This document shows, one piece after another, positions 43,356 to 52,020 of a stretch of 64,000 nt of DNA (positions within the stretch are counted from its first letter, which is position 1; every line of letters starts with the position of its first letter). A program made the position numbers and the translations under genes. This DNA is from Cupriavidus pauculus (GTDB lineage Bacteria; Pseudomonadota; Gammaproteobacteria; Burkholderiales; Burkholderiaceae): positions 124,001-188,000 of the forward strand of contig NZ_VZOW01000005.1 of NCBI RefSeq assembly GCF_008801835.1. Direction: 5' to 3'. The notes beneath the pieces were generated by a model, which saw nothing but the letters and a program-made list of their open reading frames with translations, ran no database searches and had not been told where the DNA came from.

Positions 43356-46037
43356 TCAAACGTCGTCGAGCAGTTTGCGCGCGGCGGTCAGCGTTTGCCG
43401 GACCTTGTCGTGCCCCTCCCAGGGATCGTTTCTCGATAGCTCATCGAGTCGTTCGTCGACGTTGGCGATGGTCCATTGCGCCGATGCGCGCAACTCCGGC
43501 AGCTCATCCCAATGCACGGGAATCGATACGCCGAGCCCCGGTCGTGCCCGCACCGAAAATGCCGCCGCCGTGGTCGCGCCGATGCCGTTGCGCAGATAGT
43601 CGATAAAGATCTTGCCCACGCGATTGCGCGGCCCGCTCTTGGACACGAAGCGTTCGGGAATGGTCTTGGCCATATGCACGACCACATCCTGCGCAAACGC
43701 GCGCACGTCATCCCATCCCGCGCGCGCGGACAACGGCACGACGACGTGCAACCCCTTGCCTCCGCTGGTCTTCAGGAAACTTTGCAACCCCAGTGCGTCC
43801 AGCAACGTCTTGAGCAAGCCGGCCGCTTCCTGAATCGTCGCCCAGTCGACGCCTTCGCCAGGGTCGATATCAAAGACGATTTGATCGGGTTTGTCGATGT
43901 TGCGCGCCTTGGCATTCCACGTGTGAAATTCCACGACGTTTAATTGTGCCGCTTCGACGATGGCCGACGCGCGCGTGATCTCCAATAGCGACGGATGTCC
44001 CGGCCATAGCGCGGGGTCCAGCGCGTTGACGCCATTGACGTGAAGCGTATCGCCGTGCCGCTGAAAGAACTGCTCGCCGCCGATGCCTGACGGCGCGCGC
44101 ACCAGTGCCAGCGGCCGTCCTTTCAGATATGGCAGCATCAGCGCCGCCGCGCGCGCGTAGTAGCCAACGAGATCGCCCTTGGTCAGGCCGGTGGATGTGT
44201 CGATAACGCGGTCCGCGTGACTCACGACGATCTTGCCCACCGCCATTCTGGTGGGCTTGCTGCGCGTTGCGGATGTCTTCACGACGGTTTTCCCTGACGT
44301 TGCGGAGGTCGATGAGCGGTGCGATGTTTGGTCGGCGGCCGCCGCGCCCTTGCCGCGCGATGGCGCTTTCGAGGGGACTTCCAGCGTGATGGCCGCCGCC
44401 GGCTTGTCGGTGCGCAGGGCGTGAAATACCGAATGGCGCACGCGACCCTCGCGCGTCCACGCGCCGAATGACACTTCCGCCACCAGTTTCGGCTTGACCC
44501 AGTTGCCGCGGATGCCGCGCGGCAGCGGGTCGAATGGGGCCTCGTCGGCGCGAATCGCGTCGAGCTGTTTGCGCAGCGCGCCAAGCATGTCGGTGTCGAA
44601 GCCTGTACCGACATTGCCGACGTAGCGTAGTTTGCCTTGTGCATCGTGCAGGCCCAGCAGCAACGATCCCAGGCCACTTCGGCTGCCTTTGGGGTCAGTG
44701 AAGCCGCCGATGACAAACTCCTGGCGATTTTGGCACTTGAGCTTGATCCACGTATTCGCACGCGTGCTGACATATGGCGCATCGATACGTTTGGCGATGA
44801 TGCCTTCCAGCTTCATGCGGCAGGCGGCATCGAGCATGTCTGCCGGGTTGCCTTCAAAGTTGTCGCTGAAACGCACGCGGCTGGCATCATGGTCGGCCAG
44901 CAGCCCGCGCAGCAACGCGCGACGCTCTGCCAGCGGCACTGCGCGCAAATCGTGGCCGGCGAAATAGGGCAGGTCGAATGCGTAGAACTGGATCGCATCC
45001 ACGTGCGAGGTTTCGAACGCGTTCTGCAGCGCCTGGAAATCCGTGATGCCATGCGCATCGACCACAACGATTTCGCCATCGAGCCAACCATCGGGCCATC
45101 CGAGGCTGGCAATCTCGGCGGCGAGGCCGCGCATTTTGGCAGTCCAGTCGTTGCCCTGGCGCGTGAACAGCCGTACATCGTCCCCGTCGATGCGGGCCAG
45201 GATGCGGTAGCCGTCGAACTTTATCTCGTATTGCCATTGCGCGGGATTGGCGGGCGGCGCGTCGACCAGCGTGGCAAGTTGCGGTGACAGCGCCAACGGC
45301 AGCGCGGCCTTTTTTGCGCCCGCAGGCAAGTCGGACAGTGCCGTACGCTTTTTCGTTTTTCCCGATTTGGCGGCGGCGCCCTTGCTGGCATTTTTTTTTC
45401 CGGCGGCCTTCTTGCCAACCGCGGTTTTCGCTTTTGCTGTACCAGTCAGCACGCTGTCCGGCATTGCGTCGACCACATCGAATTCGGACGCGGGCCGCGC
45501 GTACTCGTCGCGTTCCTTGATCAGCAGCCACGCGTTGTCGTCGCGCTGTTTCTTGCCTCCCATGCGAACCAGGGTCCAATGGCCTTGCAGTTTCTCGCCG
45601 CGCAGTTCGAATTTCAGCTTGCCGTCGCGATAGCCGGCCTCGGGATCTTCGTCTGGCACCCACACGCCACGGTCCCAGACGATAACGGTGCCGGCGCCAT
45701 AGTGGCCGGCCGGAATTACGCCTTCGAAATCGGCGTAGTCGAGCGGATGATCTTCGACATGCACGGCCATGCGCTTGACGGATGGGTCGAAGCTCGGTCC
45801 CTTGGGCACGGCCCAGCTTTTGAGCGTGCCATCGAGTTCCAGGCGGAAGTCGTAATGCAGGCGGCGCGCGGCGTGCTTCTGGATGACGAACGCATGCGCC
45901 GATGGGGCGGCTGACCGCTTGCCGCGCGCGGCCGAGCGGCTGCTGCCGCTGGGCTCCGGCGTGGCCGAGAAATTGCGTTTGCGCTGGTATTTTTCCAGCG
46001 TAGGCGGGGCGGCGTCGGATGCGGTGGTATTGGCCAT
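43356..46037 (-). CDS. ligD: ATP-dependent DNA ligase LigD (PE-LIG-POL)
   Basis: An 893-residue multifunctional end-joining enzyme. Residues about 48-190 are the 3'-phosphoesterase domain (HAARRLHYDFRLELDGTLKSW). A Lys/Ala-rich linker follows. The ligase domain begins near 270 with the nucleotidyl lysine in YEIKFDGYRILARID and includes KLEGIIAKR and the OB fold (FVIGGFTDPKGSR). The polymerase/primase domain (about 600-893) shows VFDIDPGEGVDW and SGGKGLHVVVP. It partners with Ku, 8 kb to the left. Confidence 0.96.
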   Translation of the reverse strand: MANTTASDAAPPTLEKYQRKRNFSATPEPSGSSRSAARGKRSAAPSAHAFVIQKHAARRLHYDFRLELDGTLKSWAVPKGPSFDPSVKRMAVHVEDHPLDYADFEGVIPAGHYGAGTVIVWDRGVWVPDEDPEAGYRDGKLKFELRGEKLQGHWTLVRMGGKKQRDDNAWLLIKERDEYARPASEFDVVDAMPDSVLTGTAKAKTAVGKKAAGKKNASKGAAAKSGKTKKRTALSDLPAGAKKAALPLALSPQLATLVDAPPANPAQWQYEIKFDGYRILARIDGDDVRLFTRQGNDWTAKMRGLAAEIASLGWPDGWLDGEIVVVDAHGITDFQALQNAFETSHVDAIQFYAFDLPYFAGHDLRAVPLAERRALLRGLLADHDASRVRFSDNFEGNPADMLDAACRMKLEGIIAKRIDAPYVSTRANTWIKLKCQNRQEFVIGGFTDPKGSRSGLGSLLLGLHDAQGKLRYVGNVGTGFDTDMLGALRKQLDAIRADEAPFDPLPRGIRGNWVKPKLVAEVSFGAWTREGRVRHSVFHALRTDKPAAAITLEVPSKAPSRGKGAAAADQTSHRSSTSATSGKTVVKTSATRSKPTRMAVGKIVVSHADRVIDTSTGLTKGDLVGYYARAAALMLPYLKGRPLALVRAPSGIGGEQFFQRHGDTLHVNGVNALDPALWPGHPSLLEITRASAIVEAAQLNVVEFHTWNAKARNIDKPDQIVFDIDPGEGVDWATIQEAAGLLKTLLDALGLQSFLKTSGGKGLHVVVPLSARAGWDDVRAFAQDVVVHMAKTIPERFVSKSGPRNRVGKIFIDYLRNGIGATTAAAFSVRARPGLGVSIPVHWDELPELRASAQWTIANVDERLDELSRNDPWEGHDKVRQTLTAARKLLDDV

Positions 46038-46323
46038 GGGGATCGGTGCGTATCTGGCGGGGACGCATAAATTGGTTGGTTTCAGCTTATGCAGCGCACG
46101 CCGCCTGCGAAAGCAGTCCGCGTCCTACATGCGCGCGCGTCGCGTCTTTACCCGTCTTTACCCGCTTTGTAAAACCTGTCCCTGCTTGCTGCGCCGCACA
46201 CAGGCCTGCGCGCGTGAAGAATCGGCACTTGCGCCGCGGGAACAGGATTTGCGTTGGATTAGCCGGTTACGGACCGACGTTCCCACTGACCTGAACCTGC
46301 TTACCTCAACCATGAGAGGCAAC

Positions 46324-47346
46324 ATGAAGACCCTGAAGAAGATCGGCTCGCAGGTGATCGTGCTGACCGGCGCCACGAGCGGCGTGGGGCTGATAACGGC
46401 GCGCAGGGCAGCGGCATTGGGCGCCAAGCTTGTGTTGGTGGCGCGCGGCGAAGATGCACTGGGCAAGCTGGCCGAAGAGTTGCGCGAGCATGGCACGGAA
46501 GTCATTAGCGTCGCTGCGGACGTGGGCCGGCACGAGGATGTCGCCCGTGTGGCCCAGGCGGCGCTGGAGCGCTTTGGCGGTTTCGACACGTGGATCAACA
46601 ATGCCGGCGTGACGATATTTGGACGGTACGAGGACGTGCCGCTGGAAGACCAGCGGCGCCTGTTCGACACCAACTATTGGGGCGTGGTGCACGGATCGCT
46701 GGCGGCGGCCGTGCATCTGCGGCAGAACGGCGGGGCAATTATCAATATGGGCAGCGAGGCATGCGATGGACCACTTCCGTTGCAGGGCGCCTATGCGGCG
46801 TCGCAGCATGCGATCAAGGGCTTTACGGACTCGCTGCGGCTGGAACTGGAGCAGGAACAGGCGCCGATTTCCGTCACGCTGATCAAGCCGGCGGGACTGG
46901 ACACGCCGATGGTGACGCACGCCAAAAACTTCCTGCATGTGATGCCCAAACTGCCGCCGCCGCTGTACGACCCGTCACTGGCGGCGGATGCCATCCTTTT
47001 CGCCGCCGAAAATCCACGGCGCGACTTGTTCGTCGGAGCGTCTGCAAAGGCGTTCTCGGCCGCGGCCTATCATGCGCCGCATGCGTTCGATCGACTGATG
47101 CGCCGCTTCATGGGCCGCGCGCAGCAGACCCGGACACCCGCCGGCCCGCGTGAGGACAACGCGCTGCATGTGGCCGGCAACAGCATGATGGAACGCGGCG
47201 AGCCGGCCGGCCGGCGTCGCGCGTTGCGGTCTTGTCCATACACGACGTCATCACGACATCCGATGCTGACCACGGCGCTGGTGGTTGGGGCGACGGCGGC
47301 GATGGCAGCCATGCTGCAGATGCGCAATCGGCGCGAGGAGGGCTGA
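46324..47346 (+). CDS. SDR-family oxidoreductase with C-terminal membrane segment
   Basis: A 340-residue short-chain dehydrogenase: TGATSGVGLITARRAA (cofactor loop), NNAG, and YAASQHAIKGF with catalytic Tyr and a Lys at the usual spacing (the K in AIKGF). After the catalytic domain comes a long tail with a hydrophobic segment at the end (LTTALVVGATAAMAAMLQM) that could anchor it in the membrane. ATG at 46324 has GAGG before it; the ATG four codons upstream lacks a site. Substrate unknown. It is divergent from ligD. Confidence 0.85.
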   Translation: MKTLKKIGSQVIVLTGATSGVGLITARRAAALGAKLVLVARGEDALGKLAEELREHGTEVISVAADVGRHEDVARVAQAALERFGGFDTWINNAGVTIFGRYEDVPLEDQRRLFDTNYWGVVHGSLAAAVHLRQNGGAIINMGSEACDGPLPLQGAYAASQHAIKGFTDSLRLELEQEQAPISVTLIKPAGLDTPMVTHAKNFLHVMPKLPPPLYDPSLAADAILFAAENPRRDLFVGASAKAFSAAAYHAPHAFDRLMRRFMGRAQQTRTPAGPREDNALHVAGNSMMERGEPAGRRRALRSCPYTTSSRHPMLTTALVVGATAAMAAMLQMRNRREEG

Positions 47347-47370
47347 TGCGCCTGCGCGATGAAAAATAAA

Positions 47371-47396
47371 AATGGCCGCAATCGCTTGCGGCCATT
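47371..47396 (-). terminator. Intrinsic terminator of the MFS operon
   Basis: An 11-bp perfect stem (AATGGCCGCAA / TTGCGGCCATT) with a TCGC loop. On the minus strand the stem is followed by TTTATTTTTC, a good U-tract. It ends the oxalate/formate carrier operon and could also act on the convergent SDR gene. Confidence 0.85.
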
Positions 47397-47433
47397 CGTG
47401 TATCCGATCGGGATCGGCGAGAGACAAAAACGC

Positions 47434-47565
47434 TTACTGGAACAGCTTGAGCGCCTGCGTGATCGTATTGGACACACCCCACACCAGCGGCACCAATACA
47501 TAGAGCCAGAAAACGGCCAGCAGGCCCTTGTTGGTCGGATGCGCGTTCAGGTTCTGTTTTTCCAT
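47434..47565 (-). CDS. MFS transporter small subunit
   Basis: A 43-residue single-helix protein (MEKQNLNAHPTNKGLLAVFW, then LYVLVPLVWGVSNTITQALKLFQ). Proteins of this kind follow oxalate/formate antiporter genes in Burkholderiales and are annotated as small subunits. GGAG lies seven bases before the ATG. It begins 18 bases after the MFS stop and is too short for ordinary gene calls. Confidence 0.8.
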   Translation of the reverse strand: MEKQNLNAHPTNKGLLAVFWLYVLVPLVWGVSNTITQALKLFQ

Positions 47566-47583
47566 ATGTAGATCTCCGTGCCG

Positions 47584-49011
47584 TCAGTGGGCAGCGCCAG
47601 TGCTGGCGCCGAGCCTGGCCACATCGGCGTCGGTCATGTGATGCTTTTCGTTGACGCGCGACACCAGCAGGTTGCAGAGGAAGCCGACAACCAGCAGCGC
47701 CGCCATGATGTGCAGCGTCATGGTGTAGGCCGCCGCGCCGGTCACGCCATGCGCCACCTGGTATTCGCGGATGTAGTTCACCAGCACCGGACCGGCGATG
47801 CCGGCCGCCGCCCACGCCGTCAGCAGGCGGCCGTGGATACCGCCGACGAAGGCGGTGCCGAACATGTCGGCCAGATACGCGGGAATGGTGGCAAAGCCGC
47901 CGCCGTACATCGACATGATGATGCAGTAGGCCAGCACGAACAGCGCAATGTTGCCGGATGCGCCCAGTTGCGGCACCAGCCAGTACAGCACGGCGCCCAG
48001 CGCGAAGAACACGAAGTAGGTGTTCTTGCGGCCGATCCAGTCCGAAGACGATGCCCAGAAGAAGCGGCCGCCCATATTGAACAGCGACAGCAGCCCCACG
48101 AATCCGGCGGCGGCCGCGGCGGAAACACTACCCTTGAAGCTCTCCTGGATCATCAGCGATGCCTGGCCGAGCACGCCGATGCCGGCCGTCACGTTGAGGA
48201 ACAGCACCAGCCACAGCAGATAGAACTGGGGCGTCTTCAGCGCTTCGTCGATATGCACGTGGTTACGGGTGATCATCTTGTTCTCGACCACCGGCTGGGT
48301 CCAGCCCTCCGGCTTCCAGCCGGGCGGCGGCACGCGGATCGCCAGCGAGCCGATCGTCATCGAGATGAAATAGCCGACGCCCATCACCAGGAAGGTCTGG
48401 GTTACCCCTACCGACGTGGCGCTCTTGAAATGGTTCATCAGCGCTACCGACAGTGGGGCGGCAATCATCGCCCCGCCGCCAAAACCCATGATGGCCATGC
48501 CGGTTGCCATGCCGCGACGGTCCGGGAACCAGCGGATCAGCGTGGATACTGGCGACACGTAGCCGAGGCCGAGCCCGATTCCGCCCAGCACGCCGTAGCC
48601 CAGGTAGAGCAGCGCGATCTGGTGCGTGTAGACGCCCAGCGCGGAAATCAGGAAACCGCTGCCGAAGCAGCAGGCCGCCGTAAACATGGTCTTGCGCGGG
48701 CCGACGCGCTCGAGCCATTTGCCCGCGAATGCCGCGGAAATGCCAAGAAAGAAAATTGCCAAAGAAAAGATCCAGCCCAGGGTGGTCAATTTCCAGTCGT
48801 CGGGCGCGGATTCGGTAATGCCGATCACCTTGGATAGCGGAGCATTGAATACCGAAAACGCATAGGCCTGGCCGATGCAAAGGTGAACGGCCAGGGCGGC
48901 GGGGGGCACCATCCAGCGGGAAAAACCCGGTTTGGCGTAGGTCGCTTCCTTGGAAAAGAACGGCGCCTGCCCATAAGACGGGTTAACGCCGTCATTCATC
49001 ACACTGCTCAT
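47584..49011 (-). CDS. Oxalate/formate antiporter-family MFS transporter
   Basis: A 475-residue, 12-span major facilitator. The family opening RWMVPPAALAVHLCIGQAYAFSVFNAPLSKVIG and the conserved loops GKWLERVGPRKTM and RWFPDRRGMATGMAIMGFGGGAMI are typical of OxlT/OFA carriers. It may exchange oxalate for formate or carry another monocarboxylate. The ATG at 49011 has GGAG eight bases upstream, so the longer frame was rejected. Confidence 0.9.
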   Translation of the reverse strand: MSSVMNDGVNPSYGQAPFFSKEATYAKPGFSRWMVPPAALAVHLCIGQAYAFSVFNAPLSKVIGITESAPDDWKLTTLGWIFSLAIFFLGISAAFAGKWLERVGPRKTMFTAACCFGSGFLISALGVYTHQIALLYLGYGVLGGIGLGLGYVSPVSTLIRWFPDRRGMATGMAIMGFGGGAMIAAPLSVALMNHFKSATSVGVTQTFLVMGVGYFISMTIGSLAIRVPPPGWKPEGWTQPVVENKMITRNHVHIDEALKTPQFYLLWLVLFLNVTAGIGVLGQASLMIQESFKGSVSAAAAAGFVGLLSLFNMGGRFFWASSSDWIGRKNTYFVFFALGAVLYWLVPQLGASGNIALFVLAYCIIMSMYGGGFATIPAYLADMFGTAFVGGIHGRLLTAWAAAGIAGPVLVNYIREYQVAHGVTGAAAYTMTLHIMAALLVVGFLCNLLVSRVNEKHHMTDADVARLGASTGAAH

Positions 49012-49315
49012 TGAATGTTCTCCAGTCGTGGATCCTGGGTAATCCTTCCACCTGGCCTGGCGCGCCCGGCAGCGCTGGCCGCCGCCGGTTGACCCCGTCA
49101 CGCCGTGGTTGGAATTACCCAAAGAAGGGTCGCTGATCCGGGCTTTCAGAGATGTTTTGCCCCGGATGCCGCGACGATTGCTACGGGTTGCTACAAAACA
49201 GGGCGGAATTGGGCGCGGAACCCGATGGGTTCGGCAAGGGAGGCGGCGCGGGGCGCGCGGCGCCCGCGAGAATGGCATCGAAGAAATGGCTCATCGTGTT
49301 TCCGATCGGGGCGAG

Positions 49316-49342
49316 CGATATATGGTTGGGACGCATATATCG
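49316..49342. promoter_or_regulatory. 27-bp interrupted inverted repeat
   Basis: CGATATATG and CATATATCG (9-bp perfect arms) are separated by nine bases. It is AT-rich in a GC-rich gap, about 300 bases upstream of the MFS start. The arm spacing puts the half-sites about two helical turns apart, which fits a dimeric regulator. Confidence 0.55.
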
Positions 49343-49843
49343 CCGGGAAATTATTATGCGCAGAACCTTAGCCGGGCCGATTGAACCCTTCAATAGGCTA
49401 AAGATGACATATTCCCGAAAAACGTGAATTGGCCGCTTTGATGAGGATAATTTGGGATCGCACGGGGCGAGCCGTAGGGTTTTTGCCACATTCGCGCCCA
49501 GGGCTGGGCGCGCGCACTTGCGTCATTGAGTTTCGGCAAAATGGCTAGTCTTCACACATCGAGGCGGTCGATCGCCCGTCTCATTGTTCGCACATGCGGT
49601 CACAAAAACGTCATTGAAGCGCTTTAGGATGCGTTCCGTGGCGGGTCTTCCTCGGCCATGAAAGGACAAGCCGGCCGAACCAGAAATGGGGTGCAACGGG
49701 CGACATAGTGGGTGTCGCGCGCGCCGGCGAATTGATACGCTGCGGCCGGATCCCGGCTGCGGCGTTTTTTTTTGGTGGGTGCGCGCGGCGGACGTCTTGC
49801 AAATGGGGATCAAGTACACACGATGTCGCTTGTCTTCAACTTG

Positions 49844-49861
49844 TTGTCACAAACGGTTCAT
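49844..49861 (+). promoter_or_regulatory. Pho-box-like site ahead of phoX
   Basis: TTGTCACAAACGGTTCAT matches the enterobacterial Pho box (CTGTCATA-A-CCTGTCAT) at about 13 of 18 positions, counted by eye. It is 107 bases upstream of the phoX start. Phosphate-starvation induction of PhoX is well established in other bacteria. Confidence 0.45.
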
Positions 49862-49968
49862 ACGATTCGCCCTGGCCTGATCGCTGTGCGGTCGTCCTCA
49901 CACCGCGAACGGATAGGGTCTTTCGCTTGATCCGTTCCATGACAACTAGATGACGGGAAGAAATCGAA

Positions 49969-51954
49969 ATGTACGAAAAACCTGACGCTTCGCGCCGCAA
50001 GGCACTGAAATTCCTGGCTGGCGCACCGATGCTGCCGCTCGGCCTGGCCTCGACTTCACTGCTGGCAGCCTGTGGCGGTGGCGATGACGCGCCGGCCGGC
50101 AACGGATCCACGCCGGTCACCACGCCTGGCGCGACGCCGACCTTTGCATCGGCCGAATTCACGGGAATGCCGGCGCCCTCGCTGAGCAATCCGGCCGCCA
50201 TGGCCACCACGACTGTCGGTTCGAGCCTCAAGGTGACGCTCAGCGACGGCAGCAGCCAGACCTACAAGCTGGCCTACCAGCCGTTCTTCATGACCGGCGA
50301 CCTGGTGCCGGACGGCAAGGGCGGCCAGATCCTGGCCGGCGGCTATTTCGACATCAACAACAACCCGATCATCGACCCGTCGGTGAGCGGCAATCGCCAG
50401 TTCTTCTCCGATTCGCCGGATGGCACCTCGCTGTTGAAGATCGACGGCGCGAAGGTGGCGGGCGTGAAGGGCAACACGGTTTTCGCCGTGGTGCAGTTCG
50501 AATACACCACGTGGGACCAGGCCAAGGTCAAGGACATGTACGGCCGCCTGCCGTCGCCCATCGCGATCCTGACGCTGGACCAGGACCCCGCTACCGGCAA
50601 GCTCTCGCTGGTGAAGTACCACAACGTCGATACGTCGGGCGCCAACGGTCTGTGGATCACCTGCGGCGCGAGCCTGTCGCCGTGGAACACCCACCTGTCG
50701 AGCGAAGAGTACGAGCCCGATGCGTTCACGGCGGCCACCAACGCCCAGTGCATCGAATACGCGCGGAATCTGTACGGCACCTCGTCGATCCCGTTCAATC
50801 CCTATCTGTATGGCCACTTGCCCGAAGTGACGGTGAACCCCGACGGCACCGGCTCGATCAAGAAGCATTACTGCCTGGGCCGCATCTCGCACGAACTGGT
50901 GCAGGTGATGCCGGACAACCGTACCGTGCTGATGGGCGACGACGCCACCAACAGCGGCCTGTTCGTGTTCGTGGCCGACAAGGAAAAGGACCTGTCGGCC
51001 GGTACGCTGTACGTGGCCAAGGTCGGTTCGGGTTTCTCGGTCGATCCGGCCGCGCCCGGCGCCGACCTGACGTGGATCCGCCTGGGTCACGCCAGCAGCG
51101 CGCAGGTGGAAGCCTGGGCCAAGTCGCACACGATTGCCGACATCATGGATGTGTCGACCACCGATCCGGCCGACGCGACCTACACCAAGATCATGCTTAG
51201 CGGCGTCGCGCAGTGGATCCGCGTCAAGGCCGGCAAGGAACTGGTTGCGGCGTTCCTGGAGACCCACCGCTACGCCGCGTTGATGGGCGGGAGCATGGGC
51301 TTCACCAAGATGGAAGGCACCACGGTCAACATCAAGGACAAGGTCGCCTACTCCGCGCTGCAGAATATCGTCGATTCGATGGTGACGAACAACACCGCGC
51401 GCGGCTGGTATGCGCAGAGCAATATCGGCGTGCCGGCGGCCATCAACTCGGGCGGCGTGCTGCAGCACAAGCTGGCCGGCGGTCAGAAGGACACCAGCGG
51501 CGCGGCGATCAACAGCGAATGGATGCCGGTGCACACCCAGGGGCTGCTCCTTGGCAAGGACATCGCCGCCGACGCGCTGGGCAACACGTCCGATCCGGAA
51601 ATCATCGGCAATCCGGACAACCTCAAGTTCTCGGAAAAGCTGCGCACGCTGTTCATCGGCGAAGACAGCAGCCGTCACACCAACAACTTCCTGTGGGCGT
51701 ACAACGTCGACACGAAGAAGCTGTCGCGACTGATGTCGGTGCCGGCTGGCGGGGAGTCGACGGGCCTGCACGCCGTAGACGAGATCAATGGCTGGACATA
51801 CATCATGAGCAATTTCCAGCACCCCGGCGACGGTATCAAGGCGCAGGTCAAGGCCGTGGTGGAGCCGCTGGTGTTTGCCAACTACAAGAACGGTCTCGGC
51901 GCTTCGGTGGGCTACCTGACCGCCGACCTTACCAGCGTCAAGCTGGGCAAGTAA
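49969..51954 (+). CDS. phoX: PhoX-family alkaline phosphatase
   Basis: A 661-residue secreted phosphatase of the calcium/iron-dependent PhoX family. It opens with a twin-arginine-like signal (SRRKALKFLAG) that also contains a lipobox (LLAACGGG), so it is probably a Tat-exported lipoprotein. Family motifs are LWITCGASLSPWNTHLSSEEYEPD (about 225-248) and the later LGRISHELVQVMPDNRTVLMGDD, FIGEDSSRHTNNFLWAYN. The metal ligand residues are in these acidic segments. It frees phosphate from organic esters. Confidence 0.9.
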   Translation: MYEKPDASRRKALKFLAGAPMLPLGLASTSLLAACGGGDDAPAGNGSTPVTTPGATPTFASAEFTGMPAPSLSNPAAMATTTVGSSLKVTLSDGSSQTYKLAYQPFFMTGDLVPDGKGGQILAGGYFDINNNPIIDPSVSGNRQFFSDSPDGTSLLKIDGAKVAGVKGNTVFAVVQFEYTTWDQAKVKDMYGRLPSPIAILTLDQDPATGKLSLVKYHNVDTSGANGLWITCGASLSPWNTHLSSEEYEPDAFTAATNAQCIEYARNLYGTSSIPFNPYLYGHLPEVTVNPDGTGSIKKHYCLGRISHELVQVMPDNRTVLMGDDATNSGLFVFVADKEKDLSAGTLYVAKVGSGFSVDPAAPGADLTWIRLGHASSAQVEAWAKSHTIADIMDVSTTDPADATYTKIMLSGVAQWIRVKAGKELVAAFLETHRYAALMGGSMGFTKMEGTTVNIKDKVAYSALQNIVDSMVTNNTARGWYAQSNIGVPAAINSGGVLQHKLAGGQKDTSGAAINSEWMPVHTQGLLLGKDIAADALGNTSDPEIIGNPDNLKFSEKLRTLFIGEDSSRHTNNFLWAYNVDTKKLSRLMSVPAGGESTGLHAVDEINGWTYIMSNFQHPGDGIKAQVKAVVEPLVFANYKNGLGASVGYLTADLTSVKLGK

Positions 51955-51973
51955 TCGCCGCGCTGTAGCGCAG

Positions 51974-52008
51974 GGCGTCGCGGGTGACAGGCCCGCGACG
52001 CCTTTTTT
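51974..52008 (+). terminator. Intrinsic terminator after phoX
   Basis: An 11-bp perfect stem (GGCGTCGCGGG / CCCGCGACGCC) with a 7-base loop is followed by TTTTTT. It lies 20 bases past the phoX stop. Confidence 0.93.
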
Positions 52009-52020
52009 ATCGCCGTAGAG

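Larger units (their letters stand above)
49012..49968. other. 957-bp non-coding region between MFS and PhoX genes
   Basis: This is the longest gap in the window and divergent on both sides. It contains the MFS promoter, an inverted repeat (49316-49342), an AT-rich zone around 49300-49440, and the Pho-box-like site (49844-49861). The open frames within it (for example one of 98 codons at 49523-49819) have no ribosome site. A hidden small RNA is possible but not shown. Confidence 0.6.

Noticed and set aside
49272..49427. A 51-codon plus frame (MASKKWLIVFPIGASDIW...) in the same gap
   Set aside because: Composition is protein-like but there is no ribosome site, and it runs across the palindrome at 49316.
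49523..49819. A 98-codon minus frame in the 957-bp gap
   Set aside because: No ribosome site and basic low-complexity content; its overlap with an alternative frame also argues against a gene.
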